Assembly: GCF_001672755.1 (NCBI RefSeq)
Contig: NZ_LZKI01000080.1
Span: 49,798-113,797 of the forward strand
DNA: 64,000 nt
Direction: 5' to 3'
DNA from: Mycobacterium colombiense
GTDB lineage: Bacteria; Actinomycetota; Actinomycetes; Mycobacteriales; Mycobacteriaceae
Part shown: positions 26,186-34,641 of the stretch, piece by piece
Numbering within the stretch: position 1 is the stretch's first letter
How the letters are laid out: every line of letters begins with the position of its first letter
Notes under the pieces: generated by a model
What the model was told of the DNA's origin: nothing
Databases searched by the model: none
Seen by the model: only the letters and a program-made list of their open reading frames with translations
Program-made: the position numbers and the translations under genes

Positions 26186-27852
26186 ATGCTCGGCTCCTTT
26201 TGTGCAGGCGAATATTGTGCGGCGATCTCGCTGGCCCAGCGATAGTCGGCCTTCCCCGCCGGGCCGCGCACCACTTCGTCCACGCGGACAATGGCTTTCG
26301 GCAACTTGTACCGGGCCAGCCGTTGCTCGGCGTCAACCAGGAGATCCTGGTCGGTTGGGTCGTGCCCGGAAACTAGCTGCACGACCGCGACGACCTCACT
26401 ACCCCATCGCTCGCTCGGCCGTCCCACCACGATGACGTCGCGGACGGCAGGATGACCGATCAGCGCGTCCTCGACCTCCTCGGCGAAGATCTTCTCCCCG
26501 CCGGAGTTGATCGTCACCGAGTCGCGACCGAGGAGCTCCACGCGGCCATCCGCGAGGTGCCGCGCCCGGTCGCCGGGCAACGACATGCGGTGGCCTTCGA
26601 TGGTGGGGAACGTGCGCTCGGTCTTGGCGCGGTCCCCGAGGTATCCGAACGGAATCGGACCATAGCGGGCCAGCCATCCCGTCGCAGGATCCCCCGGCTC
26701 GAGGATGCGACGACGATCCTCATCCACCACGCAGGTGCCGACCGCCGGGGTGAAGACACCCGAAACCGCCGGCGCCGCACTCGTACTCACGTTCGTCAGC
26801 TGGGAACCGGTCTCCGACGATCCGGCGACGTCGGCGACGGCTGCGTGGGGCAGGAGCCGCAAGATGCGGTCTTTCACCGGCGCACTGGTGACGGCGCCGC
26901 CAACGCCGATCAGCTGCAGCGAACGCCCGTGGCGGCCACCGCGCTCGAACTCATCGCATAGCGGGGTGGCGAACGAGTTTCCGACGAGGTTCATGACCTG
27001 CACCGATTCGCGGTCGATCAAGTCCCACACCGATGCCGGGTCGAGGCGATCCACGACATCGGGGAACACGACTGTGCCGCCGCCCAGAATGCCGGACAGG
27101 GCGAGCCACTGAGCTGCGCCGTGCATGAGCGGCGGCAGCGGCAGCACGACGCGCCGGTCAGCGGCCGCGACCAAGCCGACACCGTCGGCGAGCGACGCGG
27201 CATCGAACATGCCGTCGGGAAGAAACCCGGCCAGGCCGCCCTCGAGGATGTCCGCCTGGGTCCACATCGTCCCCTTCGGCATCCCGGTCGTTCCGCCGGT
27301 GTAGAGCAGGTAGAGGTCGTCGGCCGCCGGAGCGGCCGGGGGCGCGTCGGGGCTGGATACCGACAGCGCATCCTCGTAATCGCGGGCACCGCAGAGCAAT
27401 CCGTTGCCGGATTCGTCGGCGACCTGGAGCAGAAGAACCGGCGGCTCGGGCAGCAAGTCGAGGACTGCGGCGAGTGTCGGCGCGAAGCGCGCGTGGTAGA
27501 TGATCGCGCGAGGCGAGGCGTCATTGAGAAGGTAGCCGAGTTCGGCCTCCACATACCGATAGTTGACATTCAACGACGCCGCGCGAGCGCGCGCAGCGCC
27601 GAGCATCCCTTCCAAATACTCGTTGCCGTTGTGTAAGTACAGCGCAACGTGGTCCTGGCCGGACTCCCACGGCGCCAGGTCGGCACGCTCCTGTCTGACG
27701 GTAATGCCGTGTGCCAGAAGGATATTCGCTAGGCGATTGACGCGCGCCGCCACCTCGCGGTACGTGAACCGCCGGTCCCGGAACACGATGCAGTCGCGCT
27801 CGGGCATGGTCGCGGCAATCTCCGCGAACAACTCGGCGTGGTTGTATCGCAT
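26182..27852 (-). CDS. AMP-forming acyl-CoA ligase (FadD-like)
   Basis: A 556-aa adenylate-forming enzyme with the P-loop-like LLYTGGTTGMPKGTM, the hinge region LGRDSVTINSGGEKIF and a terminal catalytic-lysine region RGPAGKADYRW. It activates a carboxylic acid to its CoA thioester. Start ATG 27852. It overlaps the aldehyde dehydrogenase start, suggesting that the acid product of that enzyme is its substrate. The conserved PxGK lysine is a known target of Pat-type acetylation, and a cAMP-regulated acetyltransferase lies at 7504, though no direct link is shown. Confidence 0.9.
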   Translation of the reverse strand: MRYNHAELFAEIAATMPERDCIVFRDRRFTYREVAARVNRLANILLAHGITVRQERADLAPWESGQDHVALYLHNGNEYLEGMLGAARARAASLNVNYRYVEAELGYLLNDASPRAIIYHARFAPTLAAVLDLLPEPPVLLLQVADESGNGLLCGARDYEDALSVSSPDAPPAAPAADDLYLLYTGGTTGMPKGTMWTQADILEGGLAGFLPDGMFDAASLADGVGLVAAADRRVVLPLPPLMHGAAQWLALSGILGGGTVVFPDVVDRLDPASVWDLIDRESVQVMNLVGNSFATPLCDEFERGGRHGRSLQLIGVGGAVTSAPVKDRILRLLPHAAVADVAGSSETGSQLTNVSTSAAPAVSGVFTPAVGTCVVDEDRRRILEPGDPATGWLARYGPIPFGYLGDRAKTERTFPTIEGHRMSLPGDRARHLADGRVELLGRDSVTINSGGEKIFAEEVEDALIGHPAVRDVIVVGRPSERWGSEVVAVVQLVSGHDPTDQDLLVDAEQRLARYKLPKAIVRVDEVVRGPAGKADYRWASEIAAQYSPAQKEPSI

Positions 27853-27939
27853 CAGATCTCCATCGGGTCAATTTGGTAAAGCCGCAGGCCCCGACGACAG
27901 GGGATCAGCCAGGGCCTGCGACTTTGCATGAGGGGCGGT

Positions 27940-29646
27940 TCAGCTGCAGCGGACGTCGACCAGGGCCTGGCGTCGTTCGTCGCGCACGACGCGCAGCGCC
28001 TCCTTGAGCGCGCCGACGAGCTCACTGCGGTGGTGAACAGTCGCGCCGTGCCCGCCCGACGCGATGCAGTAGGCCGCCAGGTCCGGTGACGGCGAGAGAT
28101 TGGAGAAACGGTCTTCGCCGGAGGAGACTGCGGTGCCGTCTGGATAGACGAGCTCCGTCGCCATGTCGACCGCCGTCCAGTTGCTGTTGTTGGCCACGAT
28201 CGTCAGCACCGGCAGGTCGTGTTTGGCGGCCGCGTGGTGGCACGCCGCCGGATTGGCGAACATGTAGGCGCCGTCACCGAGTGTGGCGACCACCGTGCGG
28301 TCCCGCGCGGCGTACTGCGCGCCCAGCGCCGCGGGTAGGCCCCAGCCCAGGCCTCCCGATGCGGGCAGGAAGTAGTACGTGCCCGGCTTCGTGCGGCGCA
28401 GTAGGCAGTAGGTCGACACGTATTCGTTGAAGACGATGTCGTCTTCGTCGAGCAAGTCGCCTAGGGCGGCCGAGATAGCCACCGCGGTGATCGGCGCGTC
28501 GGCGTCGCGACTGTTCTCTTGTCGCCGTTGCTCTTCGATACCGTCGCGTCTCGCCGAGGCGACGGTACGGATTTGCTCGGCCCGGGTCTGATCGATGCCC
28601 TCAGCGCGGTCCTCGAGGGCCTCGATCAACCGCGTCAGGAACGCGGCCGGTGTGGCACTGATGTTGAGGTCGGAACGGTGCGACCGCATCGGGTACGCGG
28701 TGTACAGCGGATCGACGCCCACCTGGGCAATGAACGTTTCGGCCGGCGGTGTCTCCCGGGCCTGGATCCACGGTACGTCGCACTCCAGGAACACGACGAC
28801 GTCCGCCTTGTCGAAGACGCCGGCGACGGTGACTCCGACTCGATAGGGATGGTCGGACGGGATGTTCAGGTAGCGGCCCCACGGGTCGGCGACGCCGATC
28901 CCGAACCGGGTGCAGAGTTCGCCCAGCAGGCCGACGGACTCGGTCTCGGCGCCGGCCGCCGTCGCCACGATTACGGGGAAGGCAGCGGCGGCGAGCCGGT
29001 CGGCGAGCGCGTGGACGTCATCGGGGTCAGGCTGCACCGCGACGGGGACCGGCGTGCGCGGCTGCTGCGGTACCGGCTGGTCCACCGCCTCGGCGAGAAC
29101 CTCGCGAGGCAGGGAGAGGTACACCGGCCCGCGGGGGTGCGCGGTGGCGACACTCAGGGCGCGATCGACGACGGCTTCGACGTGGCGCGGATCGCGCAAT
29201 TCGTAGTCCCACTTGACGAATTCGCGCACCATGCCGGCCTGGTCGAACATCTCCTGGGACCAGTGGATCGGCAGGTCACGGGCGCCGGTTGCGCCGGACT
29301 CGAGGATCGGCGAGCGCCCAGCTGTGACGAGCAGCGGCACCCGATCGCGCGCGGCGTTGGCCACGGAGCACACGGCGTTTCCCGTGCCGACGTTGACGTG
29401 GAGCATCAACGCCTGTGGCCGACCCGTCACGAGGGCGGCGCCGTGGGCCATGCCGCCGGCGAGGTTTTCGTGCGCACAGATGACGGGCGTCGGCAACCGG
29501 GGACCGCCGTCCTTTTTGTTGTCGGCTTTGTTGTCTGCATAGGCCTCGACGATCGGCGCGAAGTCGGTCCCCGCATTGACGAAGAACGACTCGATGCCTT
29601 GCTCGGCGAGCGCGGCGAGATAGCGGGTAGCAGCGGTCTGCGGCAT
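27940..29646 (-). CDS. Thiamine-diphosphate-dependent decarboxylase/lyase
   Basis: A 568-aa protein with the three-domain fold of acetolactate synthase and benzoylformate decarboxylase. The cofactor-activating Glu is in VICAHENLAGGMAHG, and the ThDP/Mg motif runs from LGDGAYMFANP to VANNSNW (GDG-x25-NN). It lacks an evident regulatory-subunit partner, which argues against acetolactate synthase. A 2-oxo-acid decarboxylase or 2-hydroxyacyl-CoA lyase role fits the following ligase and aldehyde dehydrogenase. ATG 29646; 33 bases after the LLM gene and 87 before the ligase. Confidence 0.87.
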   Translation of the reverse strand: MPQTAATRYLAALAEQGIESFFVNAGTDFAPIVEAYADNKADNKKDGGPRLPTPVICAHENLAGGMAHGAALVTGRPQALMLHVNVGTGNAVCSVANAARDRVPLLVTAGRSPILESGATGARDLPIHWSQEMFDQAGMVREFVKWDYELRDPRHVEAVVDRALSVATAHPRGPVYLSLPREVLAEAVDQPVPQQPRTPVPVAVQPDPDDVHALADRLAAAAFPVIVATAAGAETESVGLLGELCTRFGIGVADPWGRYLNIPSDHPYRVGVTVAGVFDKADVVVFLECDVPWIQARETPPAETFIAQVGVDPLYTAYPMRSHRSDLNISATPAAFLTRLIEALEDRAEGIDQTRAEQIRTVASARRDGIEEQRRQENSRDADAPITAVAISAALGDLLDEDDIVFNEYVSTYCLLRRTKPGTYYFLPASGGLGWGLPAALGAQYAARDRTVVATLGDGAYMFANPAACHHAAAKHDLPVLTIVANNSNWTAVDMATELVYPDGTAVSSGEDRFSNLSPSPDLAAYCIASGGHGATVHHRSELVGALKEALRVVRDERRQALVDVRCS

Positions 29647-29679
29647 TGGAAGCTCTCTGTTCGATACTTGAAATGGTTG

Positions 29680-30630
29680 TTATGAGGCTGATCTGGCACG
29701 CAACGAGGGAATGATCGACGCGAGTTCACGCCACTCGGCCGCCGGCAACCGCTGCACATTTGAGTTCTGCACCTGAACGCACACGTGATCGGCACCGGCG
29801 TCCAGATGCGCCTGCACCCGAGCCGCGATCTGCTCCAGGGATCCCCAGGCGACGATCGCGTCGACAAGCCGATCGCTTCCCTCGCCGGCCAAATCGTCGT
29901 CGCCCCAGCCCAAGCGCCGGAGATTGTTCGTGTAGTTCGGCAACGCGAGGTACCGCTTCATGAACTGGCGGGCAATATCTCGTGCCACCCTCGGGTCGGT
30001 CTCGAACACGACAGTCTGCGCGGGGGCGAGGAGCGCGTCGCCGCCTAACGTCTCGCGGGCGCCGGCGGTGTGTTCAACCGGCACAAAGTAGGTATGGGCG
30101 CCTACGCCGCGCTCCGCGGCCAGCCGCAACATCCGCGGCCCGAGTGCTGCCAGCGTGCGCCTGGGGGCGACGGTCGGGGCCGCCCCCATGAATGTGCTGG
30201 CATCCATCGTGTCGAGATAGTCGACCATCGTGCTGTATGGCTTGGTGCCGTAGCGGCCTTGATGGGCGACGTCGACGACCGCCTGATGACTCACTCCCAG
30301 CCCCAGCAGAAACCGTCCCGGGAAGGCTTCGCTGAGTGTCCGCCAGCCTGCGTTCATCGTCAGGGCGGTGCGCGCATGCAGACTGGCGACGCCCGTGGCC
30401 ACCGTTATGCGGGCGGTATCCCGTAGCAGGAGGGCAGCATTGGCGAACGGCTCACGTGCCACGGCCTCAGGCACCCACAGTGCGCCGAAGCCGAGTTCGT
30501 CGAGTTCGGCGACCGCCGCCTGAGCCAGGGCCATGGGCTGCACATCGAGGTGGTAGGACCAGATCCCAAGCGGACCGAGGTCTGGGATGCAAGCCTTGTC
30601 AGTCTCAGCGGCCGTCACGGCAAGAGCCAC
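29680..30630 (-). CDS. LLM-class F420/flavin-dependent oxidoreductase
   Basis: A 316-aa luciferase-like protein of the TIGR03620-type branch: GPLGIWSYHLDVQPMA, LDELGFGALWVPEAVARE, GVASLHARTALTMNAGW and LLGLGVSHQAVVD. It is of a different subgroup from the LLM protein at 19466. The GTG start at 30630 overlaps the amidohydrolase stop by 16 bases, a clear sign of coupling. Second gene of the six-gene run. The cofactor is probably F420, inferred from the family's spread in mycobacteria. Confidence 0.83.
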   Translation of the reverse strand: MALAVTAAETDKACIPDLGPLGIWSYHLDVQPMALAQAAVAELDELGFGALWVPEAVAREPFANAALLLRDTARITVATGVASLHARTALTMNAGWRTLSEAFPGRFLLGLGVSHQAVVDVAHQGRYGTKPYSTMVDYLDTMDASTFMGAAPTVAPRRTLAALGPRMLRLAAERGVGAHTYFVPVEHTAGARETLGGDALLAPAQTVVFETDPRVARDIARQFMKRYLALPNYTNNLRRLGWGDDDLAGEGSDRLVDAIVAWGSLEQIAARVQAHLDAGADHVCVQVQNSNVQRLPAAEWRELASIIPSLRARSAS

Positions 30631-31811
30631 TCCGCATTCGTTCGGAAGAACTTTGTGGTGATTTCCTCGCCCAGAGGTTCGACCTTTTTCAGCATGTTCT
30701 GCAGCGAGTCTTTCGTTCCCTCGACGTGCGGGTAGTCGGTCGAATAACAGAACACGTCAGCCAGTGCCGGGTCGTCCTGGAAGTAGCTGTCGACGGGCTC
30801 GAAGTTGAACGGTGACACCCGGATGTTGCGCGCGATGTACTCGGAGGGCTTGAGCGGGAATTTCGCCGCAGCCGCGCCGGGAAACACCTTGATATACATG
30901 TCCATCCGCCGCGCGGCACACCCCACCCAGTGCGCCCCGACCTCCATCAGACCAAGTCGCAGCCGGGGGAATCTCTCGAACACCCCACCAAGCACCATCG
31001 CCGACACGTAATTGTCGACCGCCATGTGAACCGTCGAAAAGAGCTGGATATTGGTATTCGGAATCTCCGGTGACTGGAACAGATCCTGGAAGGTCTCGGC
31101 GATCATCCACCCGGGATCCAAGAAGGCGAATTCAGTTCCGATGTGCAGCGTCACCGTCACGTCGTTTTCCTCGAAGAGGCGCCACAACGGGTCGAGCAGC
31201 GAGTGCGCCGGCGAAACTCCGCCGGGTGGCACGTCAGCCTGCAGGTACACCGCGCGGACACCCGCATTGATCAACCTCTTTGCCGTGTCGACCATTTCGT
31301 TCACATCGGGCCGCGTCGGCACGATCCCGACCATTCGGATTCGCCCATCAGCGAGAACTGCGTTGTCCATGACCCACTCGTTGTAAGCCCGCAGGAAGCT
31401 CTTTGCGAAGTCCGGCCGTGATGCACCCTCGAACACCGACATGTCACCGCCGAAGCGCATTTCGTAGGCAATGTCGTTCATTCCGCCGACGATCATCGCG
31501 GCGATCGCCGTGGTCGGAAAGACCAGCTGGCGATCGATCCCCATCACGTCCAGGACCTCGACGCGCCGGCCGAGATCAATCGCGCTCGGGGCTGACGGTC
31601 CTTTGATCTTCCAGATATCTTCGGGATCAATATCTTTCATGTCGCCCACGATGTCCGTCTGGTGCATGTTGGTCGCAGTAGGATCTGGACGGAGCCGGTC
31701 CGCGGATTCGAAAACTTTGCCCATGATTCGGCCGGGCTGGCCCAAGACATCCTCGAGCAAGTGGCTGGGGATCATCTCGTGACTGTCAACGTCATGTGCA
31801 AGGAGCTTCAT
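30615..31811 (-). CDS. Amidohydrolase-2 family metal enzyme, paralog B
   Basis: A 398-aa close paralog (roughly 87% identity by eye) of the protein at 20816-22006, with the same MKLLAHDVDSHEMIP start and the same metal motifs (VTLHIGTEF, CYSTDYPHVEGTKD). ATG 31811 has AGAGGTTGCA upstream. It leads the six-gene minus-strand operon with the LLM, ThDP, ligase, aldehyde dehydrogenase and crotonase genes. An ACMSD-like decarboxylase would suit an aromatic or ring-cleaved acid, but the substrate is unknown. Confidence 0.88.
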   Translation of the reverse strand: MKLLAHDVDSHEMIPSHLLEDVLGQPGRIMGKVFESADRLRPDPTATNMHQTDIVGDMKDIDPEDIWKIKGPSAPSAIDLGRRVEVLDVMGIDRQLVFPTTAIAAMIVGGMNDIAYEMRFGGDMSVFEGASRPDFAKSFLRAYNEWVMDNAVLADGRIRMVGIVPTRPDVNEMVDTAKRLINAGVRAVYLQADVPPGGVSPAHSLLDPLWRLFEENDVTVTLHIGTEFAFLDPGWMIAETFQDLFQSPEIPNTNIQLFSTVHMAVDNYVSAMVLGGVFERFPRLRLGLMEVGAHWVGCAARRMDMYIKVFPGAAAAKFPLKPSEYIARNIRVSPFNFEPVDSYFQDDPALADVFCYSTDYPHVEGTKDSLQNMLKKVEPLGEEITTKFFRTNAEWLLP

Positions 31812-32139
31812 TGCAACCTCTCTGGCTAATGATTTCGCGGTACGAGACCGACTTGATTTGAGCAGGCACCATGGGAACTGGGTCCCCTGCTGGAGGCCTC
31901 GTCAGCCCACGTTCCCTATCCGTTTGATGCCCATTACGCCTCCTATGCCTTGAATCACCGGCCCCACACGCCGCGCACCGCCTGCTGCCGATCGCGTGAT
32001 CGCCGGCGGCGTCGCGCTGGTCCGGCAGACTAGATAGATTGCTCTAGTGCAATCAGACAATCACAATTGTCCGACTGCGTCAACCCTTGGAATACAGCCC
32101 GAAGCGGGCACCCACGATCGCTGACCTGGAAGGTTGAAC
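31812..32139. other. Divergent intergenic region with one operator-like site
   Basis: These 328 bases between the amidohydrolase and PPOX starts hold a TAGAT-N2-ATCTA-type element at 32035-32046 and GGAAGGT about 11 bases before the PPOX ATG. No gene is visible in the rest. Confidence 0.55.
32035..32046. promoter_or_regulatory. Operator-like site TAGATTGCTCTA
   Basis: One mismatch from the palindrome TAGAT-N2-ATCTA found five more times in the next 6 kb and once more with a mismatch. It lies 94 bases before the PPOX start and 224 bases before the divergent amidohydrolase start. Confidence 0.6.
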
Positions 32140-32529
32140 ATGCCCACGATCCCCCACTCCCACCGTGACCTGGTCGAGGCGCCGCTGGTCGCCTCGCTGT
32201 CCACCGTCGGCACCGGCGGGACTCCCCAGGTGACAGCGGTCTGGTTCGCAGCCGACGGCGATACCGTGCGGATATCCCTCGTCAGCACGCGGCAGAAGTA
32301 CCAGAACGTGCTTGCGCACCCGCAGGCAACGCTGTTCATCATCGATCCGATGAATCCGTTCCGGACGCTCGAGGTCCGAGGGACGGTCGACGTCGGCGAG
32401 GACCCGGATCTGGAGCTGTTCGAGAACATACTTCGGCGTTACGGTCACGACCCGGCCGCTTTTCCCGGGCCGCGCGCAGGGCGCGTCTCCATCACCTTGC
32501 AGCCAAGCCGCATTGTCGCCCAGGGCTGA
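32140..32529 (+). CDS. PPOX-class F420/FMN-dependent split-barrel protein
   Basis: A 129-aa pyridoxamine-5'-phosphate-oxidase-like split barrel: LVEAPLVASLSTVGTGGTPQVTAVWF, the RISLVSTRQKYQNVLAHPQATL strand-helix and LEVRGTVDVGED. Mycobacterial relatives (TIGR03618/TIGR04023 types) bind F420 and reduce or oxidise small substrates. ATG 32140 has GGAAGG upstream. It stands alone between the amidohydrolase and VOC genes and carries the TAGAT operator upstream, so it is likely coregulated with the catabolic genes. Confidence 0.83.
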   Translation: MPTIPHSHRDLVEAPLVASLSTVGTGGTPQVTAVWFAADGDTVRISLVSTRQKYQNVLAHPQATLFIIDPMNPFRTLEVRGTVDVGEDPDLELFENILRRYGHDPAAFPGPRAGRVSITLQPSRIVAQG

Positions 32530-32694
32530 CCGACGTGCCTGACCGCGGCGCGGCGCGTGGGCGCCTTCTCATCCGCCGCGGTCAGGCCGTCACGCGAGCG
32601 CGGTGGTTGCGGCGCCGGCCGAATCACACCGGCCCAAACCAAACCTGCTGGCGCGTTGGAAAATTCGTTCGCAGCGCCCGGAGCCACCGCATCG

Positions 32695-32726
32695 GCACTC
32701 ACGCACTCAGGCACTCAGGCACTCAC
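32695..32726. repeat. Four tandem copies of an 8-bp unit GCACTCA(C/G)
   Basis: The units read GCACTCAC, GCACTCAG, GCACTCAG, GCACTCAC without gaps, in the 258-base gap between the PPOX stop and the VOC stop. It may vary in copy number between strains. No function is implied. Confidence 0.85.
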
Positions 32727-32787
32727 AACAGGACCCAAACAGGCAGCGTCGCGGTGCGACGCACCTACGCCGTACTGCCGCAGCCTC

Positions 32788-33303
32788 TTAAGCTTCGGGA
32801 GTCGCCGCAGCCATCGATTGCTGAGCCTCGATGAGTGAATCCATCAACGATGGCTTGTCGGTAGCGAAGGAGAGCTTTTCCATTCCGCCATAAGGATTCT
32901 CGAAGCTTGCCACTTCCTCCGGGGAATTGTCCGCATAGACTTCGAGCTCATTGCCATCGGGGTCGTAAAAATAGACGCTCTTGGTCACGCCGTGGTTGAC
33001 GGTGTAGGCGATCTTCACGTTTTCGCGCAGGAGCGTGTCGTATGCCTCGCGCAGATCTTCCTCGTTGCGGACCTTGAAAGCGAAATGTTCCATTCCGATC
33101 TGGTAGAACGTTCCGTCTGGCGCCTCGGAACCGAGCTCAGCTATTCCCAATTCGTGGTGGTCGCGCCCGGTCGAAAGGAAGACGACCGCCGGCGGGATCT
33201 CCCCCATCACCTTCAAACCAAGGATCCGAGTGTAGAAATCAAGCGACTTCTCCAGGCTGCGGACCTTTATGACGACGTGCGCCACCCTCTCGATCTTGAT
33301 CAT
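32788..33303 (-). CDS. Vicinal-oxygen-chelate family dioxygenase-like protein
   Basis: A 171-aa VOC protein. Metal ligands fit His in VAHVVIKVRSLEKS, His in GMEHFAFKV and Glu in DPDGNELEVYAD, the pattern of extradiol dioxygenases and glyoxalases. ATG 33303 (MIKIERVAHV) has GAGAGG upstream; the longer frame to 33411 is not supported. A perfect TAGATCAATCTA site lies about 119 bases upstream. In this setting ring cleavage (catechol-2,3-dioxygenase type) is attractive but not proven. Confidence 0.82.
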   Translation of the reverse strand: MIKIERVAHVVIKVRSLEKSLDFYTRILGLKVMGEIPPAVVFLSTGRDHHELGIAELGSEAPDGTFYQIGMEHFAFKVRNEEDLREAYDTLLRENVKIAYTVNHGVTKSVYFYDPDGNELEVYADNSPEEVASFENPYGGMEKLSFATDKPSLMDSLIEAQQSMAAATPEA

Positions 33304-33421
33304 TTGCTGTAAACCTCTCCGATTCCACTTGATGGGGCGACGATGAGCAGCTCTCACCCGGCTCTCGGCGCGGCGCGCTCCGTGCGCTGCTTCGTTGGCA
33401 GAGCAGCACATTGGATGCTAC

Positions 33422-33433
33422 TAGATCAATCTA
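33422..33433. promoter_or_regulatory. Operator TAGATCAATCTA
   Basis: Perfect inverted repeat with 5-bp arms and a CA spacer in the 268-base gap between the VOC gene start (33303) and the TetR stop (33572). Same sequence as at 41678, and reverse complement of 34291 and 41531. Confidence 0.72.
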
Positions 33434-33571
33434 TCAAGTTACAAGAGGCGATTGCGGGGGTTGAGCGGGGCGGGTTTCGGGTCGAGGCGGTGGACCGGGG
33501 TAACGCGTTGCGTCTATCCGGGCGGTCCGGTCGGCGTAAGTGTCACCGCGCCGGCGTCGGTATCGACGTGA

Positions 33572-34213
33572 TCATTTCTTGCGCTTCCCCCGCCTCGGGG
33601 CGTCCTTGCGATCCTCGGCAAGCCCAGCGGCGACCGCTTTCGCCGCCGCTCGCCCGGCGGTGTGCATCGGCACTGACGATCGCGTGGTGCGCGACAGCAG
33701 AACCGCTCCCTCGATCAGGCAGAAGATTTCCACCGCGACTTCGCGGGCGCGCTCCGCAGTCATCCCGGCCGTTGTGAAACGCTGCTCGAGGACTTCCAAC
33801 CAGGATTCGAACGCGTCTGAGGCGGCGGTCCGCATGAGCTCGTCGTTGTTGGCCACCTCCAAGGCGATCGTCGCGATCGGGCAGGCGTAGCCGTAGTCGG
33901 TCCCCTCGAGCAGACCGGCCGCCTGCACAAAGGAATTGGCCGTTGCCTCCACGACGTCGGCGTCCGGCGGATACACCGACTCGAGAAGCTCCCGGTAGCG
34001 GGCACCGCCGTGGGCGAGGGCGGCGGCACCCAATTCCTGTTTGCCGCCGGGAAAGAAGTGGTACAGCGACCCGTAAGGTGCGGCGGCGGCCGCGAGGACG
34101 GCCTTGATACCGGTCGCCCCGAAGCCCTGTCGGCTGAACAGCTCGGCCGCGGACTCCACCAAGCGGACTCGCGTGTCAGGCTGCTTTTCAGTTGCTGACG
34201 AGGTGGTAGACAC
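33572..34213 (-). CDS. TetR-family regulator, probable regulator of the TAGAT sites
   Basis: A 213-aa protein with HTH FGATGIKAVLAAAAAPYGSLYHFFPGGKQEL. This is the LmrA/YxaF-like type, where the recognition helix is followed by YHFF and a ligand domain with GYACPIATIALEV. The tail is very basic (RKDAPRRGKRKK). GTG 34213 is the start. Two copies of the TAGAT palindrome (34232 and 34291) lie in the 89-base divergent gap, the normal layout for a self-regulating TetR gene. It is therefore the best candidate to bind all TAGAT sites in 32-42 kb. Confidence 0.88.
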   Translation of the reverse strand: MSTTSSATEKQPDTRVRLVESAAELFSRQGFGATGIKAVLAAAAAPYGSLYHFFPGGKQELGAAALAHGGARYRELLESVYPPDADVVEATANSFVQAAGLLEGTDYGYACPIATIALEVANNDELMRTAASDAFESWLEVLEQRFTTAGMTAERAREVAVEIFCLIEGAVLLSRTTRSSVPMHTAGRAAAKAVAAGLAEDRKDAPRRGKRKK

Positions 34214-34220
34214 GTGTCTA
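34207..34220. promoter_or_regulatory. Perfect 14-bp palindrome TAGACACGTGTCTA over the TetR start
   Basis: A gapless palindrome that covers the GTG start codon of the TetR gene. Its arms TAGAC and GTCTA resemble the TAGAT arms of the other sites but with a longer centre. It could be a second operator or an mRNA hairpin that hides the start. Confidence 0.45.
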
Positions 34221-34231
34221 GAGTACCTTGC

Positions 34232-34243
34232 TAGATCAATCTG
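34232..34243. promoter_or_regulatory. Operator TAGATCAATCTG
   Basis: One mismatch from the consensus, 19 bases upstream of the TetR start. With 34291 it gives a two-site divergent operator. Confidence 0.65.
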
Positions 34244-34290
34244 TCACAGTGTGACGCTCGACCCACCTGGTACGCCGCTCCTCCACATGA

Positions 34291-34302
34291 TAGATTGATC
34301 TA
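34291..34302. promoter_or_regulatory. Operator TAGATTGATCTA overlapping a leaderless promoter
   Basis: Perfect palindrome ending at the base before the ATG at 34303. Its first half TAGATT fits the mycobacterial -10 pattern TANNNT and lies 6 bases before the ATG, which is the geometry of a leaderless transcript. No ribosome site is possible in this position. A repressor bound here would cover the -10 element directly. Confidence 0.68.
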
Positions 34303-34641
34303 ATGGCTTCAGATACCCGCATCTTCGAACTCCGCACGTACGAGGCAGTGCCCGGCAAGATCGACAAGCTCGTGAGTCGCATCGGGGATCACGCCGCGGC
34401 GTTGTTCGAGAAGCACGGTATGACCAATATCGGCTTCTGGGTGCAAACCGACGACGACGGCAAGCCCACTGACACCCTTATCTACGTCGTAGCCCATGCG
34501 AGCAGGGAAGCCGCCAAGAAATCGTGGGAGGCCTTTTGGGCGGATCCGGAATGGACCGCCGCGAGGTCCAGCGGCGAGCAGGTCACGGCCGGCGCGACGT
34601 CGGTGTTCATCGAACCCACGGAATTCTCGAAACTGCGCTGA
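34303..34641 (+). CDS. NIPSNAP-family protein
   Basis: A 112-aa ferredoxin-like alpha+beta barrel protein with the NIPSNAP pattern: RIFELRTYEAVPGKIDKL at the start, FEKHGMTNIGFWV in the middle and LIYVVAHASREAAKKSWEAF near the end. Bacterial members often sit in catabolic operons, with unclear or monooxygenase-like roles. The start codon abuts the operator at 34291, so translation is probably leaderless. It is divergent from the TetR gene and 105 bases before an SDR gene in the same direction. Confidence 0.85.
   Translation: MASDTRIFELRTYEAVPGKIDKLVSRIGDHAAALFEKHGMTNIGFWVQTDDDGKPTDTLIYVVAHASREAAKKSWEAFWADPEWTAARSSGEQVTAGATSVFIEPTEFSKLR

Noticed and set aside
32695..32726. The 8-bp tandem repeats as a CRISPR array
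   Set aside because: The units are adjacent with no spacers and too short; no cas genes are present.
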